DNA from: Moritella dasanensis ArB 0140
GTDB lineage: Bacteria; Pseudomonadota; Gammaproteobacteria; Enterobacterales; Moritellaceae
DNA length: 64,000 bases
Assembly: GCF_000276805.1 (NCBI RefSeq)
Contig: NZ_AKXQ01000023.1
Coordinates: 18,178 to 82,177, forward strand
Direction of reading: 5' to 3'
Below, in pieces: positions 1-9,247 of the stretch. Within the stretch, counting starts at the first letter, position 1. The number at the start of each line of letters is the position of its first letter. The translations under genes were made by a program, and so were the position numbers. The notes under the pieces are model-generated. The model was not told where the DNA came from, did not search any database, and was given only the letters and a program-made list of their open reading frames with translations.

Positions 1-466
1 GCTAAGTCTGTTTCTGAGATAAGAACTTGTCCAAGAGGGACTTTATTAGAGTTGAAAAAATTAAACATAGCTTAGATCTGCCTTATTCTAGTCGTTTATA
101 ATTTATAGCGGCAATTTTTGATCCGCTGTATACGGTTAAGCAATAATTAGACCGTAACGTCAATAGTGGATAATTTATTTTTGTTATTAATTATATAGTT
201 ATTGTTTATTACCATTTTGACCATTAAATGTTGGGTCATGGTGTCACATTTATCTCCCTGCTTGTCGTTAACAAGAGTTAGCAACCAGTTGATAAATAGT
301 TGTTAAAATTGTGACGTATATATTATCGGCCGCAGCTGTTATTTGTTTAGCAATTTATGGCGCTATAATGTTAAAAGTTATGTGCTACGAATATTTTTGT
401 AAAGCTATCGACATTTATCAAAAGTTAAGTATATTGTGCGCAAGACAATTAAGAGAGGTTACCCTG
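1..466. other. Gene-free leading segment
   Basis: No convincing coding region is visible in the first 466 bases. The stretch is AT-rich. A short inverted repeat (CTTGT...ACAAG) lies near 261-276. It ends with the leader of the MarR-type gene that starts at 467. Whatever lies upstream of the window is not represented by an obvious gene end. Confidence 0.5.
433..449. promoter_or_regulatory. Possible OhrR operator (inverted repeat)
   Basis: ATTGT-N7-ACAAT lies directly upstream of the ribosome binding site of the OhrR-like gene. MarR-family regulators commonly bind inverted repeats over their own promoter, so autoregulation is plausible. The arms are only 5 bp and this is an inference. Confidence 0.3.
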
Positions 467-910
467 ATGTCAGAATTGAATGAAGAGACGATGTTACACT
501 TAGATAATCAGGTTTGTTTTGCTCTATACAGCGCAACGAATGCCATGATCCGTGCATACCGCCCAATGTTAAAAGCACTGGATCTGACTTACCCGCAATA
601 CTTAACTATGCTCGTATTTTGGCAACAAGATGCGATAAGTGTGAAAGTATTAGGGGAGCAATTACACCTTGATTCGGGCACGTTAACCCCTTTGTTAAAA
701 CGCTTAGAATTGAAAGGCCTTATTCGTCGAGACCGTAGTAAAGAAGACGAACGGGCGCGTATATTGTGCCTAACGGATGCGGGCACTGCATTAAAAGAGC
801 AAGCAAAATCGGTCCCCCTGAACATGTTTTGTCATGCCGGTTTACCAAAAGAAGAATTATTGATGATGAAAGCCAGTTGCGAAGCATTACTGAGTAATTT
901 AACCGATTAG
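467..910 (+). CDS. ohrR: OhrR-like organic hydroperoxide-sensing MarR regulator
   Basis: This is a 147-residue MarR-family winged-helix repressor. The N-terminus carries LDNQVCFALYSA, the OhrR signature that contains the peroxide-sensing cysteine. It is followed by LTYPQYLTMLVFW and the recognition segment LDSGTLTPLLKRLE, both typical of OhrR. The family represses ohr (organic hydroperoxide reductase) until its Cys is oxidised. The ATG at 467 is chosen over an in-frame start at 311 because AGAGG lies 8 nt upstream and family members begin here; the upstream extension looks like translated leader. No ohr gene is adjacent, so the regulator appears to be an orphan within this window. Confidence in the family is high; the target is inferred. 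Confidence 0.85.
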   Translation: MSELNEETMLHLDNQVCFALYSATNAMIRAYRPMLKALDLTYPQYLTMLVFWQQDAISVKVLGEQLHLDSGTLTPLLKRLELKGLIRRDRSKEDERARILCLTDAGTALKEQAKSVPLNMFCHAGLPKEELLMMKASCEALLSNLTD

Positions 911-944
911 TCGTGACGATTATGACGCTAATAACTGCGGTTAT

Positions 945-1000
945 AATGAGAAAATAGTAATGAGAAAAAAGTAATAAGAAAAGAGTAATGAGAAAAGCAC
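945..1000. repeat. 14-bp tandem repeat, 4 copies
   Basis: Four consecutive 14-mers of the type AATGAGAAAATAGT (945-958, 959-972, 973-986, 987-1000) differ from each other by one to four bases. They lie between the ohrR stop codon and its terminator hairpin, so they are transcribed but not translated. Confidence 0.85.
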
Positions 1001-1002
1001 TG

Positions 1003-1027
1003 AGGGCTGCTGATTACAGCCCTTTTA
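1003..1027 (+). terminator. Rho-independent terminator after ohrR
   Basis: The stem GGGCTG...CAGCCC is followed by TTTT, 93 bases after the ohrR stop and directly after the 14-bp repeats. Confidence 0.65.
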
Positions 1028-1078
1028 TGTGCGTTTTTATGTTAACGCTACATGATCACATGATGACAATAATTTAGG

Positions 1079-1771
1079 TTATTCTGGGCGCCAGCTTAGT
1101 GCACTTGCGATAGAACCTACTGCGATCAGATCTTGCTTGTCAGCCGATAAATCAGGCAGTGTTTGCAAGCTTAATAAACCATTGGTTTGTACTGCCGCAA
1201 TACTTTGCGTACCTTGCTCAAATACGTAGCCGAGTGGATTTTCAACTGTCATGAATAAGTCATCTGATTTATGCACTGATTTTACATTTAAGTGTTCGTT
1301 GTTGATACGTACAACCCCCGATTCATACTTTGCTAGATCTAATGAAATGGCTGCGCTTGATGGTTGCATTTCATATTCACCAACAATTTTACCATCCATA
1401 TTAATGTCACAATGGTACGGGTCGTTACCACCAAAAGATAAACCGCCAAAATTAACACTGGTGCCGCCACCGCTACAGACTAAACCCCACGTTTTGCCAT
1501 TATCTGCTCGTGTTATCTCAGCAACCATTTTACCTTCAGTTGTACTGATTGTATTGAACCAAGTTGAACCTGATGAACTGCGATCGTATTTCCCGGTATA
1601 TTTGCCTGCCATATCAAAGTTACCTTCCTGGCCTAAGCCCCAAAAATCGCCATCTGTTTTGATCAACATCTCTGGCTGCGCTTTCAATTCGCTAGTTTTG
1701 GTCATGAGTGCCACGCTACCACAGCCTGAAATGAGGGTAGCAGCAAGTACAGGAAGTATAAGTTTTTTCAT
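1079..1771 (-). CDS. Predicted lipoprotein of unknown function
   Basis: The 230-residue protein has a lipoprotein signal: basic n-region MKKL, a hydrophobic core and lipobox LISGC with acylated Cys17. The mature part is soluble. It contains a Gly/Ser-rich segment with two cysteines (near residues 99 and 121, in LVCSGGGTS and PYHCDINMDG) that could form a disulfide, and is otherwise rich in beta-prone sequence. I do not recognise a named family. It stands alone; the gene upstream on the same strand is the receptor-like channel, with about 260 bases between them. Envelope location is well supported by the lipobox; function is unknown. Confidence 0.75.
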   Translation of the reverse strand: MKKLILPVLAATLISGCGSVALMTKTSELKAQPEMLIKTDGDFWGLGQEGNFDMAGKYTGKYDRSSSGSTWFNTISTTEGKMVAEITRADNGKTWGLVCSGGGTSVNFGGLSFGGNDPYHCDINMDGKIVGEYEMQPSSAAISLDLAKYESGVVRINNEHLNVKSVHKSDDLFMTVENPLGYVFEQGTQSIAAVQTNGLLSLQTLPDLSADKQDLIAVGSIASALSWRPE

Positions 1772-2028
1772 AATATGTCCATTGTATATATCGGAAAATG
1801 ACTAGTGTTGTCTTTAGGGCGGCATTATCATTATAAACATACACTAAGTCTAGTTTGATGAGCTGATTAAATGTAAGCGAATGTAAGCGCTTGTCAGCTT
1901 GTATTCGGGGGGAGGGGAAGTGAAAAAATAAGGCATAAATTCGAATAAGTAGGAGCAAGTGAAAATAGGTGAAACAAGTCAAAATAGGGCGAGATAGGTC
2001 AGTTATTAGTAAAGCCTGATAGGCTCAA

Positions 2029-3231
2029 CTAATACTCTGCGAAGTATTGATTGAGCGCCTGCTGCCACTCTGGACTTTGGCGCACATTCAGCAGCGCACG
2101 GTTTAATTGCTCGGTGTAAGGGCTACTGTCTTTAATCGCTAGACCATAATTCTGTTTTTCAAACTGATAAGGCAATGCCGATATATGCTGATAGCGGCCC
2201 TCTTGCTTAGCCTGCTTAAGCTTGTATTTTAATATCGCATTATCTTCGACAATAGCATCTACTTCGCCGTTATTTAACGCCAGGAGCATATCATCGATAT
2301 TGTTAAATGTTTGATGCACAATTCCTAAATTAGTCAGATAAATAGACGACGTGGTGGATACTTTAGCGCCGACATTGAGGTGTATCAGATCGTAGGGGCC
2401 TTTAATGTCGCTGTTCATCAAACCGAGTGTAAAGGTACTGGCCAGGATGGCGGTAATGCTGGCAATAAACAGCGTTGAGGTGATCCCGAGTAATACCGTG
2501 AGCACACGGCCTGTTAAGGTTTTAAATTCGAAGTAGTTAAATGGTCCTTTGGTGATAAATAATAACCCCAAAATGAAGGCCTCTAACCATTGTGCACGCT
2601 TTGATGGCATTGAATAGAGTTTTTCATTAATGTGGTGTTCAAGTTTATAAAATATCCCGCCAATAATGCCAGCCAACACGATGATAATCGCTAAGATTAT
2701 AAGTAGCGTTTTGTTGGTGATTAAATCGATGAATGAGCGCAGGTAGCTTTTTTCTTTTACCGCAATCGCCAAGTGGGTTTCGTAAAATGAGTGAGAGAAA
2801 TCCATCACTAACTCACGTTCTGGGGTAATCGAAATACAAGAGATACCGACTTCAACATTACCGGCTTCAATCTCATCGAGTAAGTCTTGCAAGGCATAGT
2901 TTTTAATCTGGTATGGTAAATCAAGACTGTTGGCGATGCGTTGCCATAATAGAATACTTAGCCCAGAGCTGGTGGATTGTGGACTCCCATTTGGATGTAC
3001 ACTCATGACAAAAGGTGGGCAGTGGTAACTGCCGACGTTAATGACGGGATTGCTTATATTATTAACTGGACTACTTACAGTCATTACACTACTTACAGTA
3101 ATTGCTGAACTACTTATGTTAATAAGGGCGCTACTGATATTTATCACTGAACTACTGTAGCTATACGCTGCCATACTGTATAAATAACAGAATACACACA
3201 GTTTTATGATTGAACGTAACAGTGGCGGCAT
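2029..3231 (-). CDS. Prokaryotic ionotropic glutamate receptor-like channel
   Basis: The 400-residue protein has split ligand-binding lobes around a two-helix pore. Lobe S1 spans about 69-163 and includes the SBP_bac_3 signature TPERELVMDFSHSFYE. TM1 is about 175-196, a re-entrant pore-loop region about 214-230, TM2 about 241-268 and lobe S2 270-400, with VDAIVEDNAILKY. This order matches GluR0-type bacterial receptors, which open a channel on amino acid binding. The pore loop (LGLLFITKGPFNYFEF) lacks the TVGYG potassium filter, so ion selectivity is not predictable. Between the signal-like N-terminus and S1 lies a seven-residue repeat array (26-66). A periplasmic binding protein fused to other membrane helices is the alternative. 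No neighbouring gene explains its role. Confidence 0.7.
   Translation of the reverse strand: MPPLLRSIIKLCVFCYLYSMAAYSYSSSVINISSALINISSSAITVSSVMTVSSPVNNISNPVINVGSYHCPPFVMSVHPNGSPQSTSSGLSILLWQRIANSLDLPYQIKNYALQDLLDEIEAGNVEVGISCISITPERELVMDFSHSFYETHLAIAVKEKSYLRSFIDLITNKTLLIILAIIIVLAGIIGGIFYKLEHHINEKLYSMPSKRAQWLEAFILGLLFITKGPFNYFEFKTLTGRVLTVLLGITSTLFIASITAILASTFTLGLMNSDIKGPYDLIHLNVGAKVSTTSSIYLTNLGIVHQTFNNIDDMLLALNNGEVDAIVEDNAILKYKLKQAKQEGRYQHISALPYQFEKQNYGLAIKDSSPYTEQLNRALLNVRQSPEWQQALNQYFAEY
3034..3156 (-). repeat. In-frame 21-bp (7-residue) repeats in channel N-terminus
   Basis: Codons 26-66 of the receptor-like channel encode units SSSVINI, SSALINI, SSSAITV, SSVMTV, SSPVNNI and SNPVINV, five of 21 bp and one of 18 bp. 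They link the signal/anchor region to the first ligand-binding lobe. Confidence 0.8.
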
Positions 3232-3342
3232 AACAATCCTTAGTGCATAGTCAAAAGCGCGGTATCAAACTCTGTCAAAGGTCTGGTGTATATTGTTATT
3301 TATTTACTAAGCTTAGTGGAAAACGGAAAAAGGTTTATTAAT

Positions 3343-4116
3343 ATGAAATTTAAATTGCCAGCAGCTTTATTATTAACGGGTATGTTAAGCGGGTTACTGA
3401 TTGGCTGTACAAGTGGCAGCCAGAATGACGCTGAATCAAATAATGAGGGTACTAATACTGCCGTCGCGAAAACTGAAATTTATTGGGTTGCGCCCGAACG
3501 TGTTGCTTGTCAAGGTATCGTCCCCATGCAGTGCTTGGTGGTGAACAAAGTCGTGGATGGTAAAACCAGTGAGTGGCAGTATTTTTATAACGACATTGCT
3601 GGTTTTGAATATAAACCAGGTTCGTTTTATAAATTATCGGTGGAGACATCTGCAGTGGCGAATCCGGCCGCAGATGCTTCAAGCTTAACGTATAAGTTGA
3701 TTGCAGAAATAGATAAAAAACAAAATCATTATGCCGAAAATACCATGTTAACCGAAAACCGACAATGGAATTTGAAGCAACTGACAGGCTTAGGTAACGT
3801 TAATCCGATGATGTTAAAACAACCTGCGTATATCAGTATTGCTGGTGATCGTTTGTCAGGGTTCTCGGGCTGTAATAATATCTTTGGTCAAGTGCAGCAT
3901 TTATTTGAAGCTGAAGAAGTGCAGAATTCGTTGTTAAAGCTGGGCCCGCTTGGTTCTACGTTGATGGCGTGTGCGGATCCAAATGGCAATGCCGTTGAAC
4001 AAAAACTGCAACAAGTACTCGGTGACGTGAATGCCATTAAAGTACAGTGGCCGTTCTTAAATATGTATCAGAATGATGAACTGATGATCCAGTTTGTAGC
4101 CGAAGATTGGGATTAA
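3343..4116 (+). CDS. META/DUF4377-type lipoprotein (HslJ-like)
   Basis: The 257-residue lipoprotein has lipobox LIGC at Cys22. The segment EIYWVAPERVACQGIVPMQC followed by WQYFYNDIAGFEYKPG fits the DUF4377 domain. The C-terminal part (WNLKQLTG..., then RLSGFSGCNNIFGQV) fits a META domain as in HslJ, a heat-shock-associated envelope protein of Gram-negatives. The start is at 3343: AAAAAGG lies 9-15 bases upstream and the signal peptide begins there, whereas an earlier in-frame start at 3286 has no such signal. It is monocistronic, divergent from the channel gene. The envelope location is secure; the biochemical role of these domains is not established. Confidence 0.8.
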   Translation: MKFKLPAALLLTGMLSGLLIGCTSGSQNDAESNNEGTNTAVAKTEIYWVAPERVACQGIVPMQCLVVNKVVDGKTSEWQYFYNDIAGFEYKPGSFYKLSVETSAVANPAADASSLTYKLIAEIDKKQNHYAENTMLTENRQWNLKQLTGLGNVNPMMLKQPAYISIAGDRLSGFSGCNNIFGQVQHLFEAEEVQNSLLKLGPLGSTLMACADPNGNAVEQKLQQVLGDVNAIKVQWPFLNMYQNDELMIQFVAEDWD

Positions 4117-4172
4117 TCAATTAATCAACTTGTTAATGCATTAAGCGCTTAGTGACCTTTTCTATGAGGTCA

Positions 4173-4517
4173 TTAAGCTATATTAAGCGCAATACGTTCG
4201 ATCAGTTTTATCTCACGACTAAATTTCACCGCCAGTAACTGGCTATCAGGTTCCCAGCGCACCACCTTTGAGGGGATCACGTCGGTAAAGTAATTAGCAA
4301 ACTTAATAATGATCCCTTCACCAATACTAAATTTATCTTTAGTTTGAACTCTCGCTAACATCCCTGATTTTGAAATATTTATTACTTGTACTGGAATTTT
4401 GAAAAAATCAAATAATCCGAGTTTATCCACATATAATACCGGATACGGCTCCCAATAATTATAGCGAGTATGATCTCGGTTTAGTTTGAATGTCAGATCC
4501 TTTTTTACACTAAACAT
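4173..4517 (-). CDS. PilZ-domain protein
   Basis: The 114-residue cytoplasmic protein consists of a single PilZ-like beta-barrel. The N-terminal part carries NRDHTRYNYW in the place of the RxxxR c-di-GMP switch. VINISKSGMLARV matches the D/NxSxxG element, and IIKF...VVRWEPDSQLLAVKFSRE matches the closing strands. PilZ proteins bind cyclic di-GMP and pass the signal to partners. The arginine spacing is not the textbook RxxxR, so ligand binding is uncertain. It faces away from the two-component genes, with 234 bases between the two starts. Confidence 0.7.
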   Translation of the reverse strand: MFSVKKDLTFKLNRDHTRYNYWEPYPVLYVDKLGLFDFFKIPVQVINISKSGMLARVQTKDKFSIGEGIIIKFANYFTDVIPSKVVRWEPDSQLLAVKFSREIKLIERIALNIA

Positions 4518-4751
4518 GGTACGTCCGTATATTCCCGTATGGGTTTGTATGTTTGCAGATTCGCAAATTGGTGTAGCTCATTTTTCAATATAACTGAAAA
4601 TGAATAATTTATCATATTAACAGTCTGTAAAAATAAGCTTTTTTAGTTTTAGCTGTTGATCTGTATCAAGTGAGCTCGAATGTTTGTTGTACTTAACGTA
4701 GATCTTCATTAAAATGCTAATACGAATTGTTTTTATTTGGGTGTTTAAGCT

Positions 4752-5423
4752 GTGGCGCAAATTCTTATCGTCGATGATGATATACAACTATGTGAATTAC
4801 TAACTGAAGTTTTAGCCGAAGATGGCTATGAAGTGCATAGCGTGCACTGTGGTGAAAGTGCGCTTGATTACATGCAGACCAAACCGGTTGATTTAGTCTT
4901 ACTTGATGTCATGTTGCCTAATATTAATGGCTTACAAGTGGCAAGACGTATTTGTCAGCGCTTTGCTACGCCTATTTTAATGCTAACGGCGTTGGCGGAT
5001 GAAAGTGCCATGTTGGATTGTTTGCAGGCTGGCGCGGATCAGTATATTGCTAAACCTTATAGCGTACCGGAACTATTAACCCGTATTCAAGTGATGTTAC
5101 GCCGTGTTGGTTTGGAAAAGCAAAGACAAAACTTGGGTGGCGAGAGTTCTGTACTCACGCAGCTATCACGTTTGTCATTGACTGGCACTGAAGCTGAATT
5201 ACTGGAATACCTTGTTTCTCGCCATGAAATTGTGGTATCGAAAGCCGAATTACAAAAACAAGTATTAAAGAAAGACTTATGCCCGTTCGACCGTAACCTG
5301 GATATGCACATCAGCAATATCCGCCGTAAGATGGTGCAGTCAGGTTTGTCTAAATTACATATCAAAACGGTACGTGGTAAAGGTTATAGCTTTTTTGAGC
5401 ATGTCGGTAGTATGGTTATATGA
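4752..5423 (+). CDS. CpxR-like OmpR-family response regulator
   Basis: The 223-residue regulator has a receiver domain (1-115) with the acidic pocket DDD at 8-10, phospho-acceptor Asp52 in LLDVMLP and Lys101 in AKPY. A C-terminal winged helix (about 128-218) contains LTGTEAELLEYL and PFDRNLDMHISNIRRK, close to CpxR. Translation probably starts at a GTG at 4752, since the receiver fold begins at once with AQILIVDDD and no ATG fits. It overlaps the kinase gene by 4 bp (ATGA), so the two are translationally coupled. By family the pair would sense envelope stress. It is called CpxR-like because orthology cannot be proven here. Confidence 0.85.
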   Translation: MAQILIVDDDIQLCELLTEVLAEDGYEVHSVHCGESALDYMQTKPVDLVLLDVMLPNINGLQVARRICQRFATPILMLTALADESAMLDCLQAGADQYIAKPYSVPELLTRIQVMLRRVGLEKQRQNLGGESSVLTQLSRLSLTGTEAELLEYLVSRHEIVVSKAELQKQVLKKDLCPFDRNLDMHISNIRRKMVQSGLSKLHIKTVRGKGYSFFEHVGSMVI

Positions 5424-6817
5424 AGTTGAATTGCTTAAAAAGCGCAAAAAAATGGTTCTTTTTAGGTGATCGCCAAGGACTGGCGTTTCGTTTATTCAGT
5501 TATTTTGCCATTACCCTCGTGTTGATCCTCAGTTTACAAAGTATCGCTGAAATGGCGTTAGTGCGGGTACTACTGCATCTGCCAACGACTGTTAAAACTG
5601 AAATGTTAGATCTTGCCGAACAGGCGAATTTATTACTGGATAGTAAAGACAGCGAAGGTAATGTAGACCGCGATAAACTTGCGGCATGGGAAGCGGCACA
5701 GTCGAGTTATTTATTTGTGCTTAATGATGATTTCGATGAAGTCAGTACGCGTGTTATGCATCCGCATTTTAAATTTAAACTGCGTTTTATTCGTCAACTC
5801 GATACCATTTTAGAAAAGCATGTGAGTAAGCCCGTTATTGGTTTGCCGTTACGATCAGGTTATCAGCTGGTGGTGCAGTTTTCTGATAAACAACATCCTG
5901 CCCGTTACTTCCCTTATTACTTTGCCGCTATTCAATTTGTGATCACCAGTATTCTGCTCGCTATATTTTCACTGTTACTGGCACGACATTTACAGCAGCC
6001 TTTGCATCGTTTGCAGGCGGCGAGTCGCGGTCTTGCTGAGGGGGACTTTAGTATTAGGGCTTCGCATCAGGTCGGTAACAGTGTGACTGAATTCAATCAG
6101 CTGGCACAAAACCTAGATGATATGGCGGAACACATTCAACGTTTAATTAGCAAACAAAAAAAACTGATCACGGACGTATCTCATGAATTACGCACACCAT
6201 TAGCACGACACAGTTTGATCTTACATTTGTTGCGTAAACGCTGTCCGCAAGAAGTAGGCGGGTTATTAGACAGATTAGACAATGAATCAGCCGAAATGAA
6301 TAATCTCGTTAGTGAAATACTGGAATGTAGTCGTTTAGAGCATGAGAATGTATCCGTGGCACTGGTGCCAACTCAGTTGGAATCTCTGTGTCAGATCCAA
6401 GTAATGCAAAATGAAATCGATTTAAAACCACAACAAACTTTAAATGTTGAATTAGATAATGCTACTCCTATGGTACTTGCTGACAGCCGCTTATGTTTAA
6501 GGGCCGTTAAAAATCTACTTGAAAATGCCATTAAATATGCAGGTGAAAACGCGGTTATTGCCTTAACGGTACGTCAGCAAGATAACATTGTTGAAGTCAT
6601 TGTTACCGATGATGGTGTTGGTATACCTGCGCAGCAATTAGAGCGTGTCTTTGATCCATTCGTGCGTATTGAGCAAGCGAGAAACAAGCAATCGGGTGGT
6701 TATGGACTGGGACTAGCGATTGTAAAGGAAGCGATGCTGATCATGCACGGCGAAGTGGCCGCGGAACTTAATGTAAATAATGGCGTCACGGTAAAATTAC
6801 GTTTTCCCATTCCTTAA
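5420..6817 (+). CDS. CpxA-like sensor histidine kinase
   Basis: The 465-residue membrane kinase has TM1 about 22-44, a periplasmic sensor about 45-165, TM2 about 166-188 and HAMP about 190-243. The H-box LITDVSHELRTPLAR holds phospho-acceptor His255. ATP-binding boxes follow: NLLENAIKYA (N), DGVGIP (G1) and GYGLGLAIV (G2). It is coupled by a 4-bp overlap to the CpxR-like regulator, which is its expected partner. The length and arrangement match CpxA-type kinases, but the sensor domain is too divergent to name the signal. No cpxP-like gene is next door. Confidence 0.85.
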   Translation: MKLNCLKSAKKWFFLGDRQGLAFRLFSYFAITLVLILSLQSIAEMALVRVLLHLPTTVKTEMLDLAEQANLLLDSKDSEGNVDRDKLAAWEAAQSSYLFVLNDDFDEVSTRVMHPHFKFKLRFIRQLDTILEKHVSKPVIGLPLRSGYQLVVQFSDKQHPARYFPYYFAAIQFVITSILLAIFSLLLARHLQQPLHRLQAASRGLAEGDFSIRASHQVGNSVTEFNQLAQNLDDMAEHIQRLISKQKKLITDVSHELRTPLARHSLILHLLRKRCPQEVGGLLDRLDNESAEMNNLVSEILECSRLEHENVSVALVPTQLESLCQIQVMQNEIDLKPQQTLNVELDNATPMVLADSRLCLRAVKNLLENAIKYAGENAVIALTVRQQDNIVEVIVTDDGVGIPAQQLERVFDPFVRIEQARNKQSGGYGLGLAIVKEAMLIMHGEVAAELNVNNGVTVKLRFPIP

Positions 6818-6842
6818 TGGTTATTAATGACTGTGTTTTTAT

Positions 6843-6878
6843 AAAAACGGCTTATTTCACTCTGAAATAGGCCGTTTT
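6843..6878 (+). terminator. Terminator of the two-component operon
   Basis: AAAACGGC-ATTTCA pairs with TGAAAT-GGCCGTTTT, giving a long stem with a T-rich 3' end shortly after the kinase stop codon. Confidence 0.75.
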
Positions 6879-6981
6879 ACTATTCAATAAAGACTCAACT
6901 AGGTCAATAACTAACCACTCTTTCTGTTGCACTAATCTTTCGCTTCATTTCAAATGCAAAGAATGTAAATTTGATGCAAAT

Positions 6982-7000
6982 GGTAATGATTATCAATTAG
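6982..7000 (+). promoter_or_regulatory. Fur box upstream of siderophore receptor
   Basis: GGTAATGATTATCAATTAG matches the 19-bp Fur consensus at about 14 positions, including the central AATGATTATCA core. It lies about 80 bases before the receptor start, so iron repression is expected. Confidence 0.8.
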
Positions 7001-7078
7001 AATCCTGTTCATCAAGTCGACCTACTGTAGTAGGCGTGAAATTTAAATTAATGAAAGATGAATCGGAGATAACGGAAT

Positions 7079-9154
7079 ATGTTTTGTAAAACTCGATTAG
7101 CTGTCGTAATTGCGACGGTACTTGCAGCACCAGCAGCTTACTCTACTGAAACGGTAGAAACAGATGAGCACATGGAAGTTGTTGGCCGTGATTATGGCTA
7201 TAAAGTTGATACCAACAGTACTGCAATGCGTGTTGAAGCAACACAACTTGAAACACCGGGACAAGTTACTGTTATTGACGAACAGCTAATTGATGAACAA
7301 AGAGCAAGCACACTTGGTAACGTACTTAAGAATGATTCAAGTATCTCTGCTGGTGGTGTAAGCCGTAACCGTGAATCGTTCAAATTACGTGGTTTTGATT
7401 TAGAAAGTAGCAGTGGTTTCTTACGTGATGGTAAACAGCATTGGTCGCACTACCGTCAACCGATTGAACTGCTAGAGCGTGTTGAAGTATTGAAAGGCCC
7501 TGCAGGCCTACTTTACGGTAAATCAGCACCGGGCGGCCTAGTAAACATGGTTTCTAAAAAGCCAACGTACGAAACGCAAGTGAATATCAGCCAAGATTTA
7601 GGCTCTAACAATGATTCACGTACAACCGCGGATGTAAGTGGTGCATTAAATGATGCGCAAACATTACGTGCCCGTGCGATTGTGTCTAAGCAAAGCTATG
7701 ATTCATCACGCTCATATAGCGATGGTAGTACACCGTCGACAGAACGTTTTGTTGGTGGTCTATTTGTTGATTACGACATCAATGACAAAGTAACAGTATC
7801 TGTACATTACGATAAGACTAACGATAACGGCAGCGTAGATTCAGGTGCTTATATTGTTGATGGTAAACCTGTACTTGGCGAAGATCATATCTGGGATGCA
7901 CAGTGGTCAACAATTGAAAATGACGTTGAAAATGCTGGTTTTGATATCGCCGCGCAGCTATCTGATAACTGGAATATGAAATTAGGTTATAACAACCAAG
8001 ACTTCAGACGTCGTGATACAGAAAGTTTTACAGACCCAACAAGTTACAATCCAGCGACTGGCGAAGTTAATTATGAAGTATACGACCGACTAGATCACTG
8101 GGTATTTAATACCGCGTTTATTGATTTTGTCGGTGAATTCGATGCATTTGGTGTTCAGCATCAAACGTTAATCGGTGCGAACTGGTTAGGTTATTACTAT
8201 TCAAAACTAAGTGAAAGCAGCGATGAGTTAACGGGTGTTGTTGGTCAACCATTTGCTAAGCCAAGCGGTACAAATGCTGAGAATGATCCGAGTAAATCGA
8301 TTACTGAACGTGATTCATACGGTATCTATGTACAAGACATGGTTACAATTAATGACCAATGGCAAGTACTTGCTGGTTTACGTTTCGATCGTGAAGTAAA
8401 TGAAGATCATACCTATAACAACGTATTACCGAAATTAGGATTGATTTATCATCCGAAACAAAACGGCTCGATTTACGCAACTTATTCTGAAAGCTTTGAA
8501 CCAAAAGATCCTGTTAATAGTTCAAAAGATATCAACGATGGCATGGAGTTAGATCCTGTAAAAGGCAAGTTATACGAACTTGGTTCTAAATGGGAGTTAA
8601 TGGACAACCAACTGCTTCTATCGGGTGCAATCTTCGATATCACACAAGAAAACATTGTGATTTCTCAAGATATCAGTGGTACTCAAACAGAAACAACACA
8701 AGCGGGTAAACAAGTTCACCGTGGTGCTGAATTTAGCGCTATGGGGTACGTGACTGAAGCTGTGTCACTTAGTGGTTCAATGACGTATTTAAACGCAGAA
8801 ATTCATGATGAGTTTGATGCAGCTATTGACGGCAATCGCCCTGCTGATGTACCAGAGTTCTCTGCGAGTGTTTGGAGCCGTTACTCTTTTGCTAACAACA
8901 CCGATGTAAACTTAGGTGCTATCTATGTTGGTGAACGTTTTGGTGATGAGAAAAATACTTACAAAAAAGACGCTTACACACGTTTTGATACCGGTATTGC
9001 GCACACGATTAATTATGATAAAGACATGGACCTTGTAGTACGTTTCAACATCGAAAACCTGTTTGATACGGATTACCTAGCGGGTGGTAGCCAAAAGAAA
9101 ACTATCATCGGTGAAGGTCGTAACTACATGGCTTCAATCCAATTACGTTACTAA
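7079..9154 (+). CDS. TonB-dependent siderophore receptor
   Basis: The 691-residue outer-membrane receptor has a signal peptide (cleavage near AAPAAYS), a TonB box at about HMEVVG and a plug domain about 55-160. The plug contains LRGFDL and IELLERVEVLKGPAGLLYGKSAPGGLVNMVSKKP, read here in parts as the typical plug signature. A 22-strand barrel follows, ending RNYMASIQLRY with a terminal aromatic. Architecture and length fit the FhuA/FpvA type of siderophore receptors; the ligand cannot be told. AATCGGAG precedes the ATG. The Fur box upstream and the TonB2 operon downstream support iron uptake. It ends in its own repeat array and terminator, so it is probably transcribed separately from the TonB genes. 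Confidence 0.9.
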   Translation: MFCKTRLAVVIATVLAAPAAYSTETVETDEHMEVVGRDYGYKVDTNSTAMRVEATQLETPGQVTVIDEQLIDEQRASTLGNVLKNDSSISAGGVSRNRESFKLRGFDLESSSGFLRDGKQHWSHYRQPIELLERVEVLKGPAGLLYGKSAPGGLVNMVSKKPTYETQVNISQDLGSNNDSRTTADVSGALNDAQTLRARAIVSKQSYDSSRSYSDGSTPSTERFVGGLFVDYDINDKVTVSVHYDKTNDNGSVDSGAYIVDGKPVLGEDHIWDAQWSTIENDVENAGFDIAAQLSDNWNMKLGYNNQDFRRRDTESFTDPTSYNPATGEVNYEVYDRLDHWVFNTAFIDFVGEFDAFGVQHQTLIGANWLGYYYSKLSESSDELTGVVGQPFAKPSGTNAENDPSKSITERDSYGIYVQDMVTINDQWQVLAGLRFDREVNEDHTYNNVLPKLGLIYHPKQNGSIYATYSESFEPKDPVNSSKDINDGMELDPVKGKLYELGSKWELMDNQLLLSGAIFDITQENIVISQDISGTQTETTQAGKQVHRGAEFSAMGYVTEAVSLSGSMTYLNAEIHDEFDAAIDGNRPADVPEFSASVWSRYSFANNTDVNLGAIYVGERFGDEKNTYKKDAYTRFDTGIAHTINYDKDMDLVVRFNIENLFDTDYLAGGSQKKTIIGEGRNYMASIQLRY

Positions 9155-9164
9155 GAACACAGGT

Positions 9165-9224
9165 GGCTATATGCTGAGCGGCTATATTCTAAGTGACTAT
9201 ATGCTAAGTAAATACGTGCTCAAG
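9165..9224. repeat. 15-bp tandem repeat, 4 degenerate copies
   Basis: Units GGCTATATGCTGAGC, GGCTATATTCTAAGT, GACTATATGCTAAGT and AAATACGTGCTCAAG run consecutively, starting 10 bases after the receptor stop codon and ending before its terminator. Confidence 0.8.
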
Positions 9225-9247
9225 CTAAATAGCTAAACCTGCATAAA

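Noticed and set aside
311..466. N-terminal extension of the MarR-type gene from an upstream in-frame start
   Set aside because: A ribosome binding site and the family N-terminus are at 467; the extension shows no homology.
1251..1805. Long open frame opposite the lipoprotein gene
   Set aside because: It is an antisense shadow: the minus strand has the lipobox, start and composition of a real gene.
7021..7034. CCTACTGTAGTAGG palindrome in the receptor leader as an extra operator
   Set aside because: Very short and without further support; the Fur box already explains regulation.
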